Assembly: GCA_023266355.1 (NCBI GenBank)
Contig: JAHFQM010000006.1
Span: forward strand, 1-64,000
From: Aquabacterium sp.
Lineage (GTDB): Bacteria; Pseudomonadota; Gammaproteobacteria; Burkholderiales; Burkholderiaceae_C
Direction of reading: 5' to 3'
DNA: 64,000 nt
In this document: piece after piece, positions 17,098 to 26,221 of the stretch
Layout: every line of letters begins with the position of its first letter
Position numbering within the stretch: position 1 is the first letter of the stretch
Translations under genes and position numbers: made by a program
The notes under the pieces: generated by a model
Database searches by the model: none
Seen by the model: only the letters and a program-made list of their open reading frames with translations
Told to the model about the DNA's origin: nothing

Positions 17098-19134
17098 ATG
17101 GCTGACATGGCCCACCGCGAACTCGACCTCCACCCCAGCATCGCTGCGGCCTCGGCCAGCCCGGAGCGGGGCGCGCCCGTGCCTGCGTCGGTGCTGCTGG
17201 AGGTGCAAGACCTCTGGCGCGAATACCCCAGCGGCGATGGCACCGTGGCCGTGCTGCGGGGCGTGAACCTGCGCATCTTCGAGGGCGAGATGGTCGCCAT
17301 CATTGGCGCTTCGGGCTCGGGCAAGTCCACGCTGATGAACATCCTGGGCTGCCTGGACCGGCCCACGCGGGGCAGCTACAAAGTCGCGGGCCAGGCCACC
17401 TCGGACCTGGCGCCTGACCAGCTGGCCGGCCTGCGCCGCGAACACTTCGGCTTCATCTTCCAACGCTACCACCTGCTGGGCGACCTGAGCGCCGTGGGCA
17501 ACACCGAGATCCCGGCCATCTACGCGGGCTTGCAGAAGTCGGCGCGCACCGCCAAGGCCTCGGCCTTGCTGGGCCGTCTGGGCCTGAGCGAGCGCCTGGC
17601 CAACAAGCCGGGGCAGTTGTCGGGCGGTCAGCAGCAGCGGGTGTCGATCGCGCGGGCGCTGATGAACGGCGGCGACGTCATCCTGGCCGACGAGCCCACG
17701 GGCGCGCTCGACAGCAGCAGCGGTGAGGAGGTCATGCGCATCCTCAAGGAGCTGCATGCCGATGGCCACACGGTGATCATCGTCACCCACGATGCCAAGG
17801 TGGCGCAGCACGCGCAGCGCGTCATCGAGGTGGCCGACGGGCAGATCGTGGGCGACTCCACCGGCGGCGAGGCGCCCTTGCTGCCCCCGCGTGCACCACA
17901 AGCGCCTGCGGCCAACCTCTCATCCTGGCGTGCCCAGCTGGACCGTTTCACCGAAGCCTTCGCGATGGCCGTGCGAGCCATGGCCGGGCACCGCCTGCGC
18001 ACCTTGCTGACCATGCTGGGCATCATCATCGGCATCGCCTCGGTGGTGTCCATGGTGGCGCTGGGCGAGGGTTCGCGCCAGCGCGTGCTCAAGGACATCT
18101 CGGCGATGGGCACCAACACCATCGACATCTTCCCGGGCAAGAATTTTGGCGACCGGCAGGCCGTGCGCATCCGCACCCTGGTGCCGGCCGATGCCACGGC
18201 CATCGAGCAACTGCCTTACGTGGACAGCGTGACGCCCACGGTGAGCACCAGCCTGACCCTGCGGCGCGGCAACCTGGAGGCCACAGCCAACGTGAATGGC
18301 GTGGGCGAGAGCTTCTTTCGCGTGAAGGGCTACACCCTGGCGCAGGGCCAGGCTTTCGATGCCGACAGCGTGCGCCGCCAGACGCAGGAGGCCGTGATCG
18401 ACCCGGCCACCCAGGCAGCGATGTTCCCCAATGGCGAGAACCCGCTGGGGCAGGTCATCTTCCTGGGCGCGGTGCCTGTGCGCATCATCGGGGTGACGGC
18501 GCCGCAGGACAACTTGTTCTCCATGGGCGACAACCTCAACGTCTGGGTGCCGGTGACCACGGGCATGCGCCGCGTGATCGGCACGCGCGTGCTGCGCAGC
18601 ATCACGGTGCGGGTGAGCGACGACGTGTCGTCCACCGCGGCCGAGTCGGGCATCACCAAGCTGCTGGCCCAGCGCCACAACACGCAGGACTTCTTCACGC
18701 GCAACTCCGACAGCATCCGCCAGACCATCGAGAGCACCACGCAGACGATGACGCTGCTGATCTCGTCGATCGCGGTGATCTCGCTGATCGTGGGCGGCAT
18801 CGGGGTGATGAACATCATGCTGGTGTCGGTCACCGAGCGCACCCAGGAAATCGGCGTGCGCATGGCGGTGGGCGCCAGGCAGGGCGACATCCTCCAACAG
18901 TTCCTCATCGAAGCGGTGATGGTCTGCCTGCTGGGCGGCATCCTGGGCATCGCGCTGGCGCTGGGCATTGGCGAGCTGTTCGCCAAGTTCGGCGGCAGTT
19001 TTTCGATGGTGTATTCGCTGTCGTCCATCGTGACGGCGTTCGGGGTGTCTTCGCTCATCGGGGTGGTGTTCGGTTTCCTGCCGGCGCGCCGCGCGGCGCA
19101 GCTGGACCCGGTCGATGCCTTGAGCCGCGATTGA
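17098..19134 (+). CDS. macB: MacB-family ABC transporter, fused ATPase and permease
   Basis: Inner-membrane mechanotransmission ABC protein that drives efflux from the periplasm through MacA and the outer-membrane factor. Of 678 residues, about 35-260 are the ATPase: Walker [10 protein letters not shown], signature [15 protein letters not shown] and Walker [13 protein letters not shown]. The first permease helix follows at about 300 ([20 protein letters not shown]), then a large periplasmic MacB_PCD domain and three C-terminal helices ([20 protein letters not shown] and on). FtsX-like ending [16 protein letters not shown]. The length is close to E. coli MacB (648). Confidence 0.94.
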   Translation: MADMAHRELDLHPSIAAASASPERGAPVPASVLLEVQDLWREYPSGDGTVAVLRGVNLRIFEGEMVAIIGASGSGKSTLMNILGCLDRPTRGSYKVAGQATSDLAPDQLAGLRREHFGFIFQRYHLLGDLSAVGNTEIPAIYAGLQKSARTAKASALLGRLGLSERLANKPGQLSGGQQQRVSIARALMNGGDVILADEPTGALDSSSGEEVMRILKELHADGHTVIIVTHDAKVAQHAQRVIEVADGQIVGDSTGGEAPLLPPRAPQAPAANLSSWRAQLDRFTEAFAMAVRAMAGHRLRTLLTMLGIIIGIASVVSMVALGEGSRQRVLKDISAMGTNTIDIFPGKNFGDRQAVRIRTLVPADATAIEQLPYVDSVTPTVSTSLTLRRGNLEATANVNGVGESFFRVKGYTLAQGQAFDADSVRRQTQEAVIDPATQAAMFPNGENPLGQVIFLGAVPVRIIGVTAPQDNLFSMGDNLNVWVPVTTGMRRVIGTRVLRSITVRVSDDVSSTAAESGITKLLAQRHNTQDFFTRNSDSIRQTIESTTQTMTLLISSIAVISLIVGGIGVMNIMLVSVTERTQEIGVRMAVGARQGDILQQFLIEAVMVCLLGGILGIALALGIGELFAKFGGSFSMVYSLSSIVTAFGVSSLIGVVFGFLPARRAAQLDPVDALSRD

Positions 19135-19197
19135 CGTCCCTGCGATGAATCCCCCCGTTCGATGTTTGTGTTTTCAACCACTTTTTCCTGGCCTCCC

Positions 19198-20646
19198 ATG
19201 ACGATCCGTTCGCCCCTGTCATCGACCTGGTGTGTGCCTGCGGGCGCCCGGACCCTGGCCCTGCCGCTGGCCGCTGCGCTTCTGCTGGGCGGCTGCGCCA
19301 CGCCCACGGCTTACCAGCGCACGGACGTGCAGGTGCCGGAGCGCTTCGCACAGTCCGCGCAGTCAGCCCAGGCGGAGGCAGATGCGGCCGCGCGCCAGGC
19401 CCTGTCGCCGTGGTGGCTGACGCTCAACGATGCCAGCCTGACCGCGCTGATCAACGATGCCCTGGCGCGCAACAACAACCTGGCGCAGGCCGCCCTGAAG
19501 GTGCGGCGTGCGCAACTGGTGGCGGCCCAGGCGGGCAGTGACCAGTTGCCCAGCCTGGCCGTGAGGGGCAGCAGCACGGCCAGTCAGGCGCTGGACGGCG
19601 GCCCGACCACGCGCCTGAACAGCGTCACGGGCACCGTGACCTGGGAGGCCGACCTGTGGGGCCGCCTGGCCTCGCTGCGCAGCGCCGCCGACTGGGAGGC
19701 CCAGGCCACCGAGCAGGACCGCATCGCCGCGGCCCAGGCCCTGGTTGCCACCACGGCCAACCTGTATTTCCAGGTGTCCTTCCTGAACCAGCGCGTCGAC
19801 GCCAGCCAGCAGAGCATCGGCTACGCGCGCCGCACGCTGCAGTTGGTGCAGGCCCAGTACGACAGCGGCAGCACCTCGGGCCTGGAGTTGTCGCAGGCCC
19901 AGCAGGCGCTGGCCGCGCAAGAGGCCGCGCACACCCAGTTCCTGCTGCAGCGCGTGCAGGCCCGCAATGCCCTGGCGATCTTGCTGGACGGCCCGCCGGG
20001 TGTGGCCCTGAACGAGGCCCAGCGCCTGCCCGATGGCAGCCTGCCGGAGGTGCCTGCGGGCGTGCCGTCCGAACTGCTGGCGCGTCGGCCCGATGTGCGT
20101 GCGTCGGAGCTGCGCCTGCGCAAGTCCCTGGCCCAGGTCGACGCCACCCGCACCAGCTACTACCCGGCGCTGACGCTCACGGGCAGCGTGGGGGGCTCGT
20201 CCACGGCGCTGTCGAAGGTGCTGTCCGACCCCATCGGCACGCTGGGCGCAGGCCTGGTGCTGCCCTTCGTGCAGTTCCGCGACATGCAGCGCAACATCGC
20301 CATCTCGCAGACCGACTACGAATCCGCCGTGATCGGCTGGCGCCAGAGCTGGTACAGCGCGCTGTCTGATGTGGACAACGCCCTGGCCTCGCGCCTGCAG
20401 TACGAGCAGCAGGGCCTGCGTCTGCAGGATGCCGTGACCGCCGCGCGCAACACCGAGCGCCTGGCCGAGGTCCGCTACCGCGCCGGCGCCGTGCCCTTGA
20501 AGACCTGGCTGGACGCCCAGGAGACCCGCCGCCAGGCCGAGATCAACCTGGCGCAGAGCCGCCTCAACCGCCTCAACGCCATGGTCACGCTTTACCAGGT
20601 GCTGGGCGGGGATGTGCCTGCGCCCCAGGTCGCGGTGAAGGGATGA
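19198..20646 (+). CDS. Outer-membrane efflux lipoprotein (NodT/OprM family)
   Basis: TolC-like trimeric channel for the MacAB pump encoded just upstream. The 482-residue protein starts with a lipoprotein signal (LPLAAALLLGGCATP; the lipid-bearing Cys is about residue 31), followed by two outer membrane efflux repeats. WWLTLNDASLTALINDAL and the AALKVRRAQLVAAQ helix mark the first half; RRPDVRASELRLRKSLAQVD marks the second. The ATG at 19198 is preferred because it places the signal peptide at the N-terminus; one at 19162 would add 12 residues. Neither has a clear Shine-Dalgarno. The 63-base gap to macB supports cotranscription. Confidence 0.92.
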   Translation: MTIRSPLSSTWCVPAGARTLALPLAAALLLGGCATPTAYQRTDVQVPERFAQSAQSAQAEADAAARQALSPWWLTLNDASLTALINDALARNNNLAQAALKVRRAQLVAAQAGSDQLPSLAVRGSSTASQALDGGPTTRLNSVTGTVTWEADLWGRLASLRSAADWEAQATEQDRIAAAQALVATTANLYFQVSFLNQRVDASQQSIGYARRTLQLVQAQYDSGSTSGLELSQAQQALAAQEAAHTQFLLQRVQARNALAILLDGPPGVALNEAQRLPDGSLPEVPAGVPSELLARRPDVRASELRLRKSLAQVDATRTSYYPALTLTGSVGGSSTALSKVLSDPIGTLGAGLVLPFVQFRDMQRNIAISQTDYESAVIGWRQSWYSALSDVDNALASRLQYEQQGLRLQDAVTAARNTERLAEVRYRAGAVPLKTWLDAQETRRQAEINLAQSRLNRLNAMVTLYQVLGGDVPAPQVAVKG

Positions 20647-20710
20647 GCGGGTCAGCGCCGCGGGTCCGTCCCAGCGGCGCGTCGTGCTGCAGCCGGCTAT
20701 GCTGGCGGCC

Positions 20711-21397
20711 ATGATCACCGTCCACCACCTCGAAACCTCCCGTTCGCAGCGCGTGCTGTGGCTGCTGGAAGAACTCGGCCTGCCCTATGAGCTCAAGGTC
20801 TACAAGCGCCACCCGGTCACCAAGCTGGCCCCGCCCGAGCTGAAAAAAATCCATCCCCTGGGCAAGTCGCCGGTCATCACCGACGGCGAATTGGTGGTGG
20901 CCGAATCGGCGGCCATCCTCGAATACCTGGTCGAGCAGCACGGCGCACAGGCTTCGGGCGAAGCCGCTCAGCTGATGACGCAGCCGGGCACGCCCGAGCA
21001 CCACCAGCGCCGCTTCTGGATGCACTACGCCGAAGGCTCGCTGATGAACTGGCTGGTGATGAAGCTGGTGTTCATGAGCATCCCGACCCAGCCCATGCCC
21101 TTTTTCGTGCGGCCGATCGCGCGCGAGCTGTGCAAGCGGGTGCAAAAGCAGCTGATCGACCCGAACGTGAACACAGCGCTGGCCTTCATCGAAGACCACC
21201 TCTCCCGCCACACCTGGTTTGCCGGGGATCGCCTCACCCTGGCGGATTTCCAGATGAGCTTTGCCGTGTCGGCGCTGGTGTCGCGCGCCGATGCGGCCGC
21301 ATCCCACCCGCACCTGAAAGCTTTCGTGCAGCGCATGGAAGCCCGACCTGCCTACCAGCGTGCGCTGGCCAAGGGCGGGCCGGTCGTGATGGGGTGA
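20711..21397 (+). CDS. Glutathione S-transferase
   Basis: Cytosolic GST-fold protein of 228 residues. The N-terminal thioredoxin-like half has SRSQRVLWLLEELGLPYELK and the cis-Pro segment GKSPVITDGELVVAESAAIL (Glu-Ser binds the glutathione gamma-glutamyl group). The all-helical C-terminal half includes FAGDRLTLADFQMSFA, the N-capping box region. The start at 20711 gives a standard N-terminus (MITVHHLE); two upstream Met codons are also in frame. It is convergent with the desaturase. Substrate unknown; detoxification or a maleylacetoacetate-type role are both possible. Confidence 0.88.
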   Translation: MITVHHLETSRSQRVLWLLEELGLPYELKVYKRHPVTKLAPPELKKIHPLGKSPVITDGELVVAESAAILEYLVEQHGAQASGEAAQLMTQPGTPEHHQRRFWMHYAEGSLMNWLVMKLVFMSIPTQPMPFFVRPIARELCKRVQKQLIDPNVNTALAFIEDHLSRHTWFAGDRLTLADFQMSFAVSALVSRADAAASHPHLKAFVQRMEARPAYQRALAKGGPVVMG

Positions 21398-21420
21398 CCT
21401 GCGCCGGCTTCGCGCGTGCT

Positions 21421-22440
21421 TCAGCGGCTGCTGGCCAGCTTGAGCACGTCGAGGTAGCCGGGAGGCTCGGGCACTTCGGCCTGGGCGCGCAGCCATTGGT
21501 GCATTTGCGGCAGGCGGTAGAAGGGCACCGAGGCCATCACGTGGTGCTCCATGTGGAAGTTCACGTGCACGGGCGCCACCGTCATGCGCGCCAGCCAGCC
21601 GGCCCGCGTGGTCCGGGTGTTGAGGAACATGTCGGGCGTGCGGGCCAGGCAACCGTGTTCGGCGATGGAGCGGATGCGCACGAACAGCGGCAGGAAGTTC
21701 ATGTACGCCACCACCCAGGCCCAGTACAGCCAGGCGTGTCCCATGGCGGCCAGGCAAGCCCACAGCGCCACGTTCGTGACCAGCATGGGTGCCATGTTGC
21801 GTGCCGTGGTGGCGGTGCGCTCGCCCCAGGTGCGACCGGCTTGCGGCAGCCGCTCGATGTGGTTGGCCACCGTCCACTTGAACACACCCGCGTCCATCAT
21901 GAAGAGGCCGTACACCAGCTTCAGGCCGGTGATGCCGGAGAGGTCGCGCAGCACCTTGCGCATCAGCGAGCGCGGGGTGATGGGGTAGCCCGCGTGCAGG
22001 GAGATGTCCGGGTCGGCCTCGGTGCCGGTGCGGGTGTGGTGGCCCAGGTGGTGGACCTTGTACTTCGGCAGGTTCTGCCAGATCGGGCGGGCGCACAGCC
22101 AGTCGGTCAGCACGTCGTTGGCCCAGCGGCTCTGGAACAGCGTCCCGTGTGAGCCCTCGTGCTGCAGGATGGCCAGGCAGAGCTGCCGACCTGCGATCAC
22201 GGCACTCGCCAGCAGGAACGTGAACACATTGGGCCAGACGGCCAACACCGCGAAGGCCGCCGCGATGACGCCCCAGGTCGAGGCGATGGCCCAGGCGCCG
22301 CGCACGTCGGAGCGTGCGGTCAGCACGGCCAGTTGCGCCGGGGTGAACAGGTCCTTGAGCCGGCGCCGGGTGGGGGCGGGCATCTGCGCGGCATCGGGCG
22401 TGGCGGAGCTTGCGCCTGCGGAGCGGGTGTGGGGTGTCAT
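21421..22440 (-). CDS. Membrane fatty acid desaturase family protein
   Basis: Di-iron membrane enzyme that would introduce a double bond or hydroxyl into an acyl chain. The 339-residue protein has three His clusters: HEGSH (94-98), HHLGHH (130-135) and HMEHH near 290. Four hydrophobic helices surround them (e.g. TWGVIAAAFAVLAVW, LYWAWVVAYMNFLPLFV). The ATG at 22440 follows a TGAGG site that overlaps the stop region of the PaaX-like gene; a TTG at 22449 is too close to that site. Only 12 bases separate it from the regulator gene, so the two are translationally linked and the regulator may control it. Confidence 0.85.
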   Translation of the reverse strand: MTPHTRSAGASSATPDAAQMPAPTRRRLKDLFTPAQLAVLTARSDVRGAWAIASTWGVIAAAFAVLAVWPNVFTFLLASAVIAGRQLCLAILQHEGSHGTLFQSRWANDVLTDWLCARPIWQNLPKYKVHHLGHHTRTGTEADPDISLHAGYPITPRSLMRKVLRDLSGITGLKLVYGLFMMDAGVFKWTVANHIERLPQAGRTWGERTATTARNMAPMLVTNVALWACLAAMGHAWLYWAWVVAYMNFLPLFVRIRSIAEHGCLARTPDMFLNTRTTRAGWLARMTVAPVHVNFHMEHHVMASVPFYRLPQMHQWLRAQAEVPEPPGYLDVLKLASSR

Positions 22441-22452
22441 GGTGCGCAAGCC

Positions 22453-23319
22453 TCAGTGCAGCGGTTGTTCGGGCGGGGTGGATGCAGGGGTGTGCGCAGG
22501 GCTGCTGGCGTGGGGCACACGCAGCGAAGGCAGCAGTTTTTGCCAGATGCGGTGCCCCTCGGCATCGAACTCGACCACGGCGCGGTGGCATGCGCGGCGC
22601 GCGGCCACGTCCACGAGGGGCTCGGGCAGCAGCGGGTCGAACACCAACTGGCGGATGGCTTCGTTGCCCAGCAGGTAGGACTCGCGCGCGGCCGTTTCGG
22701 TGTCGAGCTGGTGGGCTTGTGCCAGCCATTGCGTCAGTTGCTGCTGGGTGCGCACGTAGGCCTGGTTGCGTTCGGTGGTGCGCCAGAGGTGGCGCGCGCG
22801 GCGGTCCAGGTGGGCGTCCAGGTCACTGGCCACGAACACCGGCGCTTCGGCTTCCAGGCCCAGCTTGTGCAGGCGTTCTCGGGCGCCTTCGGCATGGCCG
22901 ATCAGGTTGTCCGGGCGCACGTGCAAGCCGTCTGCCAGGGCCTTGAAACCCAGCAGGGCCAAGGCGCGCTCCCGCTGGCGCAAGGGGCCACGCTCGCTGC
23001 GACCGAGGTGGGTGGTGCAGGCCATCAGCCAGGCGCCAGACCACTCGCACACGCGCTGCTCGGCGTGGCGCCAGAAAGAGAGGTCCTCGGCCAGGCTGGC
23101 CGCTTGCGGACCCAGCATGTAGGCACCGCGCCCACAGGACTGGAGCATGCCGGCGGCATTGAGGCGGACCAGCGCCACGCGCACGCTGTTCTCGCGGATG
23201 CCGAACAGGCCGGCCGACGCGACCGCGTCGCTGGCGCTCAAAGCCGCGCCGTTGGCGGCCAGCAGCAGGTTGAGGATGAGGCTTTTGGGCGTGGGTGCCC
23301 GGGTGTGAGTCGATCCCAT
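22453..23319 (-). CDS. PaaX-family transcriptional regulator
   Basis: The 288-residue protein has the PaaX layout. An N-terminal winged helix (PKSLILNLLLAANGAALSAS; GIRENSVRVALVRLNAAGML) is followed by the PaaX central domain (RERALALLGFKALADGLHVR PDNL) and a C-terminal domain (LLPEPLVDVAARRACHRAVV). PaaX of E. coli represses phenylacetate catabolism and responds to phenylacetyl-CoA. No paa genes are nearby, and the partner gene is a desaturase, so the ligand may instead be an acyl-CoA. ATG at 23319. It is divergent from the Crp/Fnr gene. Confidence 0.85.
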   Translation of the reverse strand: MGSTHTRAPTPKSLILNLLLAANGAALSASDAVASAGLFGIRENSVRVALVRLNAAGMLQSCGRGAYMLGPQAASLAEDLSFWRHAEQRVCEWSGAWLMACTTHLGRSERGPLRQRERALALLGFKALADGLHVRPDNLIGHAEGARERLHKLGLEAEAPVFVASDLDAHLDRRARHLWRTTERNQAYVRTQQQLTQWLAQAHQLDTETAARESYLLGNEAIRQLVFDPLLPEPLVDVAARRACHRAVVEFDAEGHRIWQKLLPSLRVPHASSPAHTPASTPPEQPLH

Positions 23320-23517
23320 GGCGGGCAGGTTACCGCCTGGAACATTTCTCCGTCAACAGTGTTTTGCCTATGTTTGTAATGTTTGGGTGCCTTGTCTGAC
23401 ACCGTCTGCACTGTCGGGGGCGGCACCTGCGCGCGGCTTGAGCAACATCAAGGAGGCGCGGGCCCGGTCTTCCCAGAATCCCCCTCAGGACCCCAGCCCC
23501 ACCCACGAGGAACCGAC

Positions 23518-24255
23518 ATGTCCGATGGCCCAGCCGATGTCATGACCAGCCTGCGCAGCGCACCCGTTTTCCGGGACGTGCCCGAGGCCGTCTTGCAGCG
23601 CCTGGCCCCATCGGCGCGCCTGCTGCGTTTGTCCCGCAACGAGCCGGTGTTCCAGCGGGGCCAGGCCTGCGAGGGCCTGCACCTGCTGCTGGCCGGACAG
23701 GTGAAGGTCTATGCCCGGGTGGACAAAGCGGCAGACGCTTCGCCAGACGGCGGCACCGAGCGCGGGCATGAAAAAGTCATCGAGGTGATGATGGCGCCCG
23801 CCTGCCTGGGCGAGTCCATGCTCGGTGGCGAGGCCACCCACAGCGTGAACGCGACCATGCTGACCGATGGCGTCTTGCTGTTGCTGCCCCGCGAGGCCGT
23901 CATGCGCGAGTTGCACGGCGGCCCGGACCTGGCCATCCACCTGCTGGCCGATGTGTCAGGCCGCGTCAACCGCCTGGTGCACGACATCGAGGCGCTGACC
24001 TTGCGGACGGCGTCCGAGCGCGTGGTGGCCTACCTGCTGCGCGATGGCGTGGTGGAAGCCCCGCCGGTGCCGGGCGACGGCGGGCCGTGCACCGTCCTGC
24101 TGCCGGCGAGCAAGGGCACGATCGCGTCCCTGCTGTCGGTCACGCCGGAGCACTTCTCGCGCATCCTCCATGACCTGCAGTCGCGCGGCCTGATCGCGGT
24201 GAACCGCCGCCAGATCCACATCCCCGACGTGCAGCGACTGGCCTGCCACGCCTGA
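23518..24255 (+). CDS. Crp/Fnr family transcriptional regulator
   Basis: The 245-residue protein has an N-terminal cyclic-nucleotide-binding-type beta barrel (about 10-150: FQRGQACEGLHLLLAGQVKV, ACLGESMLGGEATHSVNATM) and a C-terminal helix-turn-helix (SKGTIASLLSVTPEHFSRIL). It lacks the N-terminal Cys cluster of FNR, so it is not an iron-sulfur oxygen sensor. The barrel has GES but no clear cAMP Arg-Ser-Ala motif. Effector unknown; NO, haem or redox sensors exist in this family. The ATG at 23518 follows GAGGA by eight bases and is preferred over an in-frame start at 23383. Confidence 0.88.
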   Translation: MSDGPADVMTSLRSAPVFRDVPEAVLQRLAPSARLLRLSRNEPVFQRGQACEGLHLLLAGQVKVYARVDKAADASPDGGTERGHEKVIEVMMAPACLGESMLGGEATHSVNATMLTDGVLLLLPREAVMRELHGGPDLAIHLLADVSGRVNRLVHDIEALTLRTASERVVAYLLRDGVVEAPPVPGDGGPCTVLLPASKGTIASLLSVTPEHFSRILHDLQSRGLIAVNRRQIHIPDVQRLACHA

Positions 24256-24265
24256 GCGCATGGGC

Positions 24266-26155
24266 TCAGATCGGCTGGGTGCGCAACGCCAGCCAGCGCA
24301 GCGCGTCGCCGCTCACCAGCGGGCGCAGGCGCTGCAGCACCTCGGCGTGGTAGCCATTGAGCCACTGGCGCTCGTCATCGCGCAAGAGCGACAGGTCGAT
24401 GCAGCGGGTGTCGATGGGGCACAGGCTGAGCGTTTCGAAAGCCAGGTAGGCACCGTGATCGGGAGCGCCCGGTTCGGCATCGGGCACGGCCGGCGGCACG
24501 TCCACATTGAGCACCAGGTTTTCGATGCGGATGCCCCACTGACCCGGGCGGTACAGCCCTGGCTCGATGGACGTCACCATGCCGGCCTGCATGGCCATGT
24601 CACCGTTGGGCACAGCTTTGGAGATGGATTGCGGGCCTTCGTGCACATTGAGGAAGTAGCCCACGCCGTGGCCGGTGCCGTGGCCGAAGTCCAGGCCCTC
24701 GGCCCACAGCGGCGCACGGGCGATGGCGTCCAGCATGGGGGCCAGGGTGCCCAGGGGGAAGCGCGCGCGCGACAGCGCCATCGTGCCCTTGAGCACCAGG
24801 GTGAAGTCGCGCTTCTGGGCCGCCGAGGGGGTGCCGATGGCCCACACGCGGGTGATGTCGGTGGTGCCGCCCAGGTACTGCGCGCCGGAGTCGATCAGCA
24901 GCAGCCCTTCGGCCACCAGGCCTTGCGGGGTGCTCAGCCAGGCGAAGGCTTCGGGCGTGGCGCGGTAGTGGGGCAGGGCGCCGTTGGCGTTGAAGCCGGC
25001 GATGGTCGGGAAGCTCAGGCTGACGTAGCCGGGCTGCTTTTCGCGCTCGGCCGTCATGCGCTCGTCGATGGTCAGTTCGCTGACGGCTTCGCGGCCCAAG
25101 GCCTGCTCCAGCCAGGCGTAGAAGGCGCACATGGCCGCGCCATCGTGCGCCATGGCTTCGCGGATGAAGGCCGCTTCGGCCGCCGTTTTGCGCGACTTGG
25201 CCAGCGTGCTCGGGTTGATGGCCTCGACCACCTTCACACCCGCGGGCACGGCCTGGCGCAGGCCCCAGGTGATGCGCTTGGGGTCCACCAGCAGCACGCT
25301 GCCGGGGGGCAAGGTTTTCAGGGCGGACAGGGCGTCCGCGTAGGGGCGCACCGCCACACCGTCATCGGCCAGCCGGGCCTGCAAGGCCGCATCGACCTTG
25401 CCTTCGCCCACGAAGAGCTGCACGGCGTCCAGCGACACCAGGGCGTGACCGAGGAAGACGGGGTTGTAGTCCACATCGGCGCCGCGCAGGTTGAGCAGCC
25501 AGGCGAGGTCGTCCAGCGTGGCCACCCAGTGGTGGCTGGCGCCCTTGGCCCGCAGGGCCTCGCGCAGGGCCGCGAGTTTGTCGCGCCGCGAGGTGCTGGC
25601 GTGCGGTGGCAGGTGCTCGAACACGGGGGCGCTGGGCAGGCCCGGGCGCTCGGGCCAGATGCCGTCCAGCACGTCGTCGGTGGCGTGCAGGCGCCAGGCC
25701 GGTGCCGACAGCGCGGCCAGCGCATCGGCCAGTTGCTGGGTCTGGGCCAGGCCCATGACGCTGCCGTCCAGGGCCAGCGTGGCGCCTTGCAGTCCGTCCA
25801 GGCCCAGGGCTTGCAACCATTGCGTGTAAGCCGGCACGGGCGCGCCATCGAGCTTGACCAGATCGACGCCGCTGCCTGCCAGCTCGGCCTCGGCCTGCGT
25901 CCAGTAGCGGCTGTCGGTGAACACGGCGGCGCGCTCGGCGGCCACCAGCAAGGTGCCGGACGAGCCGGTGAAACCGCTGAAGTGCACACGCCCTTGCCAG
26001 CGCTCGGGCAGGTACTCCGACAGGTGGGGGTCGCTGCTGGGCAGCAGCACGGCCTGCCAGCCTTGCTGGGCCATGTGGGCGCGCAGGGCGCTCAGGCGGG
26101 CCGGGATGGGCGAGGCAGCGGTGGCGGAGGCAATGGGGGCAGCGGATGCGGTCAC
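24266..26155 (-). CDS. Aminopeptidase P family protein (M24, Xaa-Pro aminopeptidase)
   Basis: Cleaves N-terminal residues preceding proline. The 629-residue protein has two creatinase-like N-terminal domains, then the pita-bread M24 domain at about 320-560. Metal ligands are visible: Asp and Asp in LLIDSGAQYLGGTTDITR, His in GHGTGHGVGYFLNVHEGP, Glu in TSIEPGLYRPG and Glu in RIENLVLN. The size matches the eukaryotic-like cytosolic form (about 600) rather than E. coli PepP (441). It starts with GTG at 26155 without an obvious ribosome site, so the start is tentative. Convergent with the Crp/Fnr gene (10-bp gap). Confidence 0.9.
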   Translation of the reverse strand: MTASAAPIASATAASPIPARLSALRAHMAQQGWQAVLLPSSDPHLSEYLPERWQGRVHFSGFTGSSGTLLVAAERAAVFTDSRYWTQAEAELAGSGVDLVKLDGAPVPAYTQWLQALGLDGLQGATLALDGSVMGLAQTQQLADALAALSAPAWRLHATDDVLDGIWPERPGLPSAPVFEHLPPHASTSRRDKLAALREALRAKGASHHWVATLDDLAWLLNLRGADVDYNPVFLGHALVSLDAVQLFVGEGKVDAALQARLADDGVAVRPYADALSALKTLPPGSVLLVDPKRITWGLRQAVPAGVKVVEAINPSTLAKSRKTAAEAAFIREAMAHDGAAMCAFYAWLEQALGREAVSELTIDERMTAEREKQPGYVSLSFPTIAGFNANGALPHYRATPEAFAWLSTPQGLVAEGLLLIDSGAQYLGGTTDITRVWAIGTPSAAQKRDFTLVLKGTMALSRARFPLGTLAPMLDAIARAPLWAEGLDFGHGTGHGVGYFLNVHEGPQSISKAVPNGDMAMQAGMVTSIEPGLYRPGQWGIRIENLVLNVDVPPAVPDAEPGAPDHGAYLAFETLSLCPIDTRCIDLSLLRDDERQWLNGYHAEVLQRLRPLVSGDALRWLALRTQPI

Positions 26156-26221
26156 GGTCGGGGTGCGCTCAGGCGAGTGAGGCGGCTGTGGCGGTCTGCC
26201 CCGATGTTGCCATGGGCCGCG

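Noticed and set aside
23320..23517. TTGACG (minus strand, near 23350) as a promoter for the PaaX-like gene
   Set aside because: The hexamer 17 bases downstream (GTAACC) is a poor -10, so I do not report a promoter.
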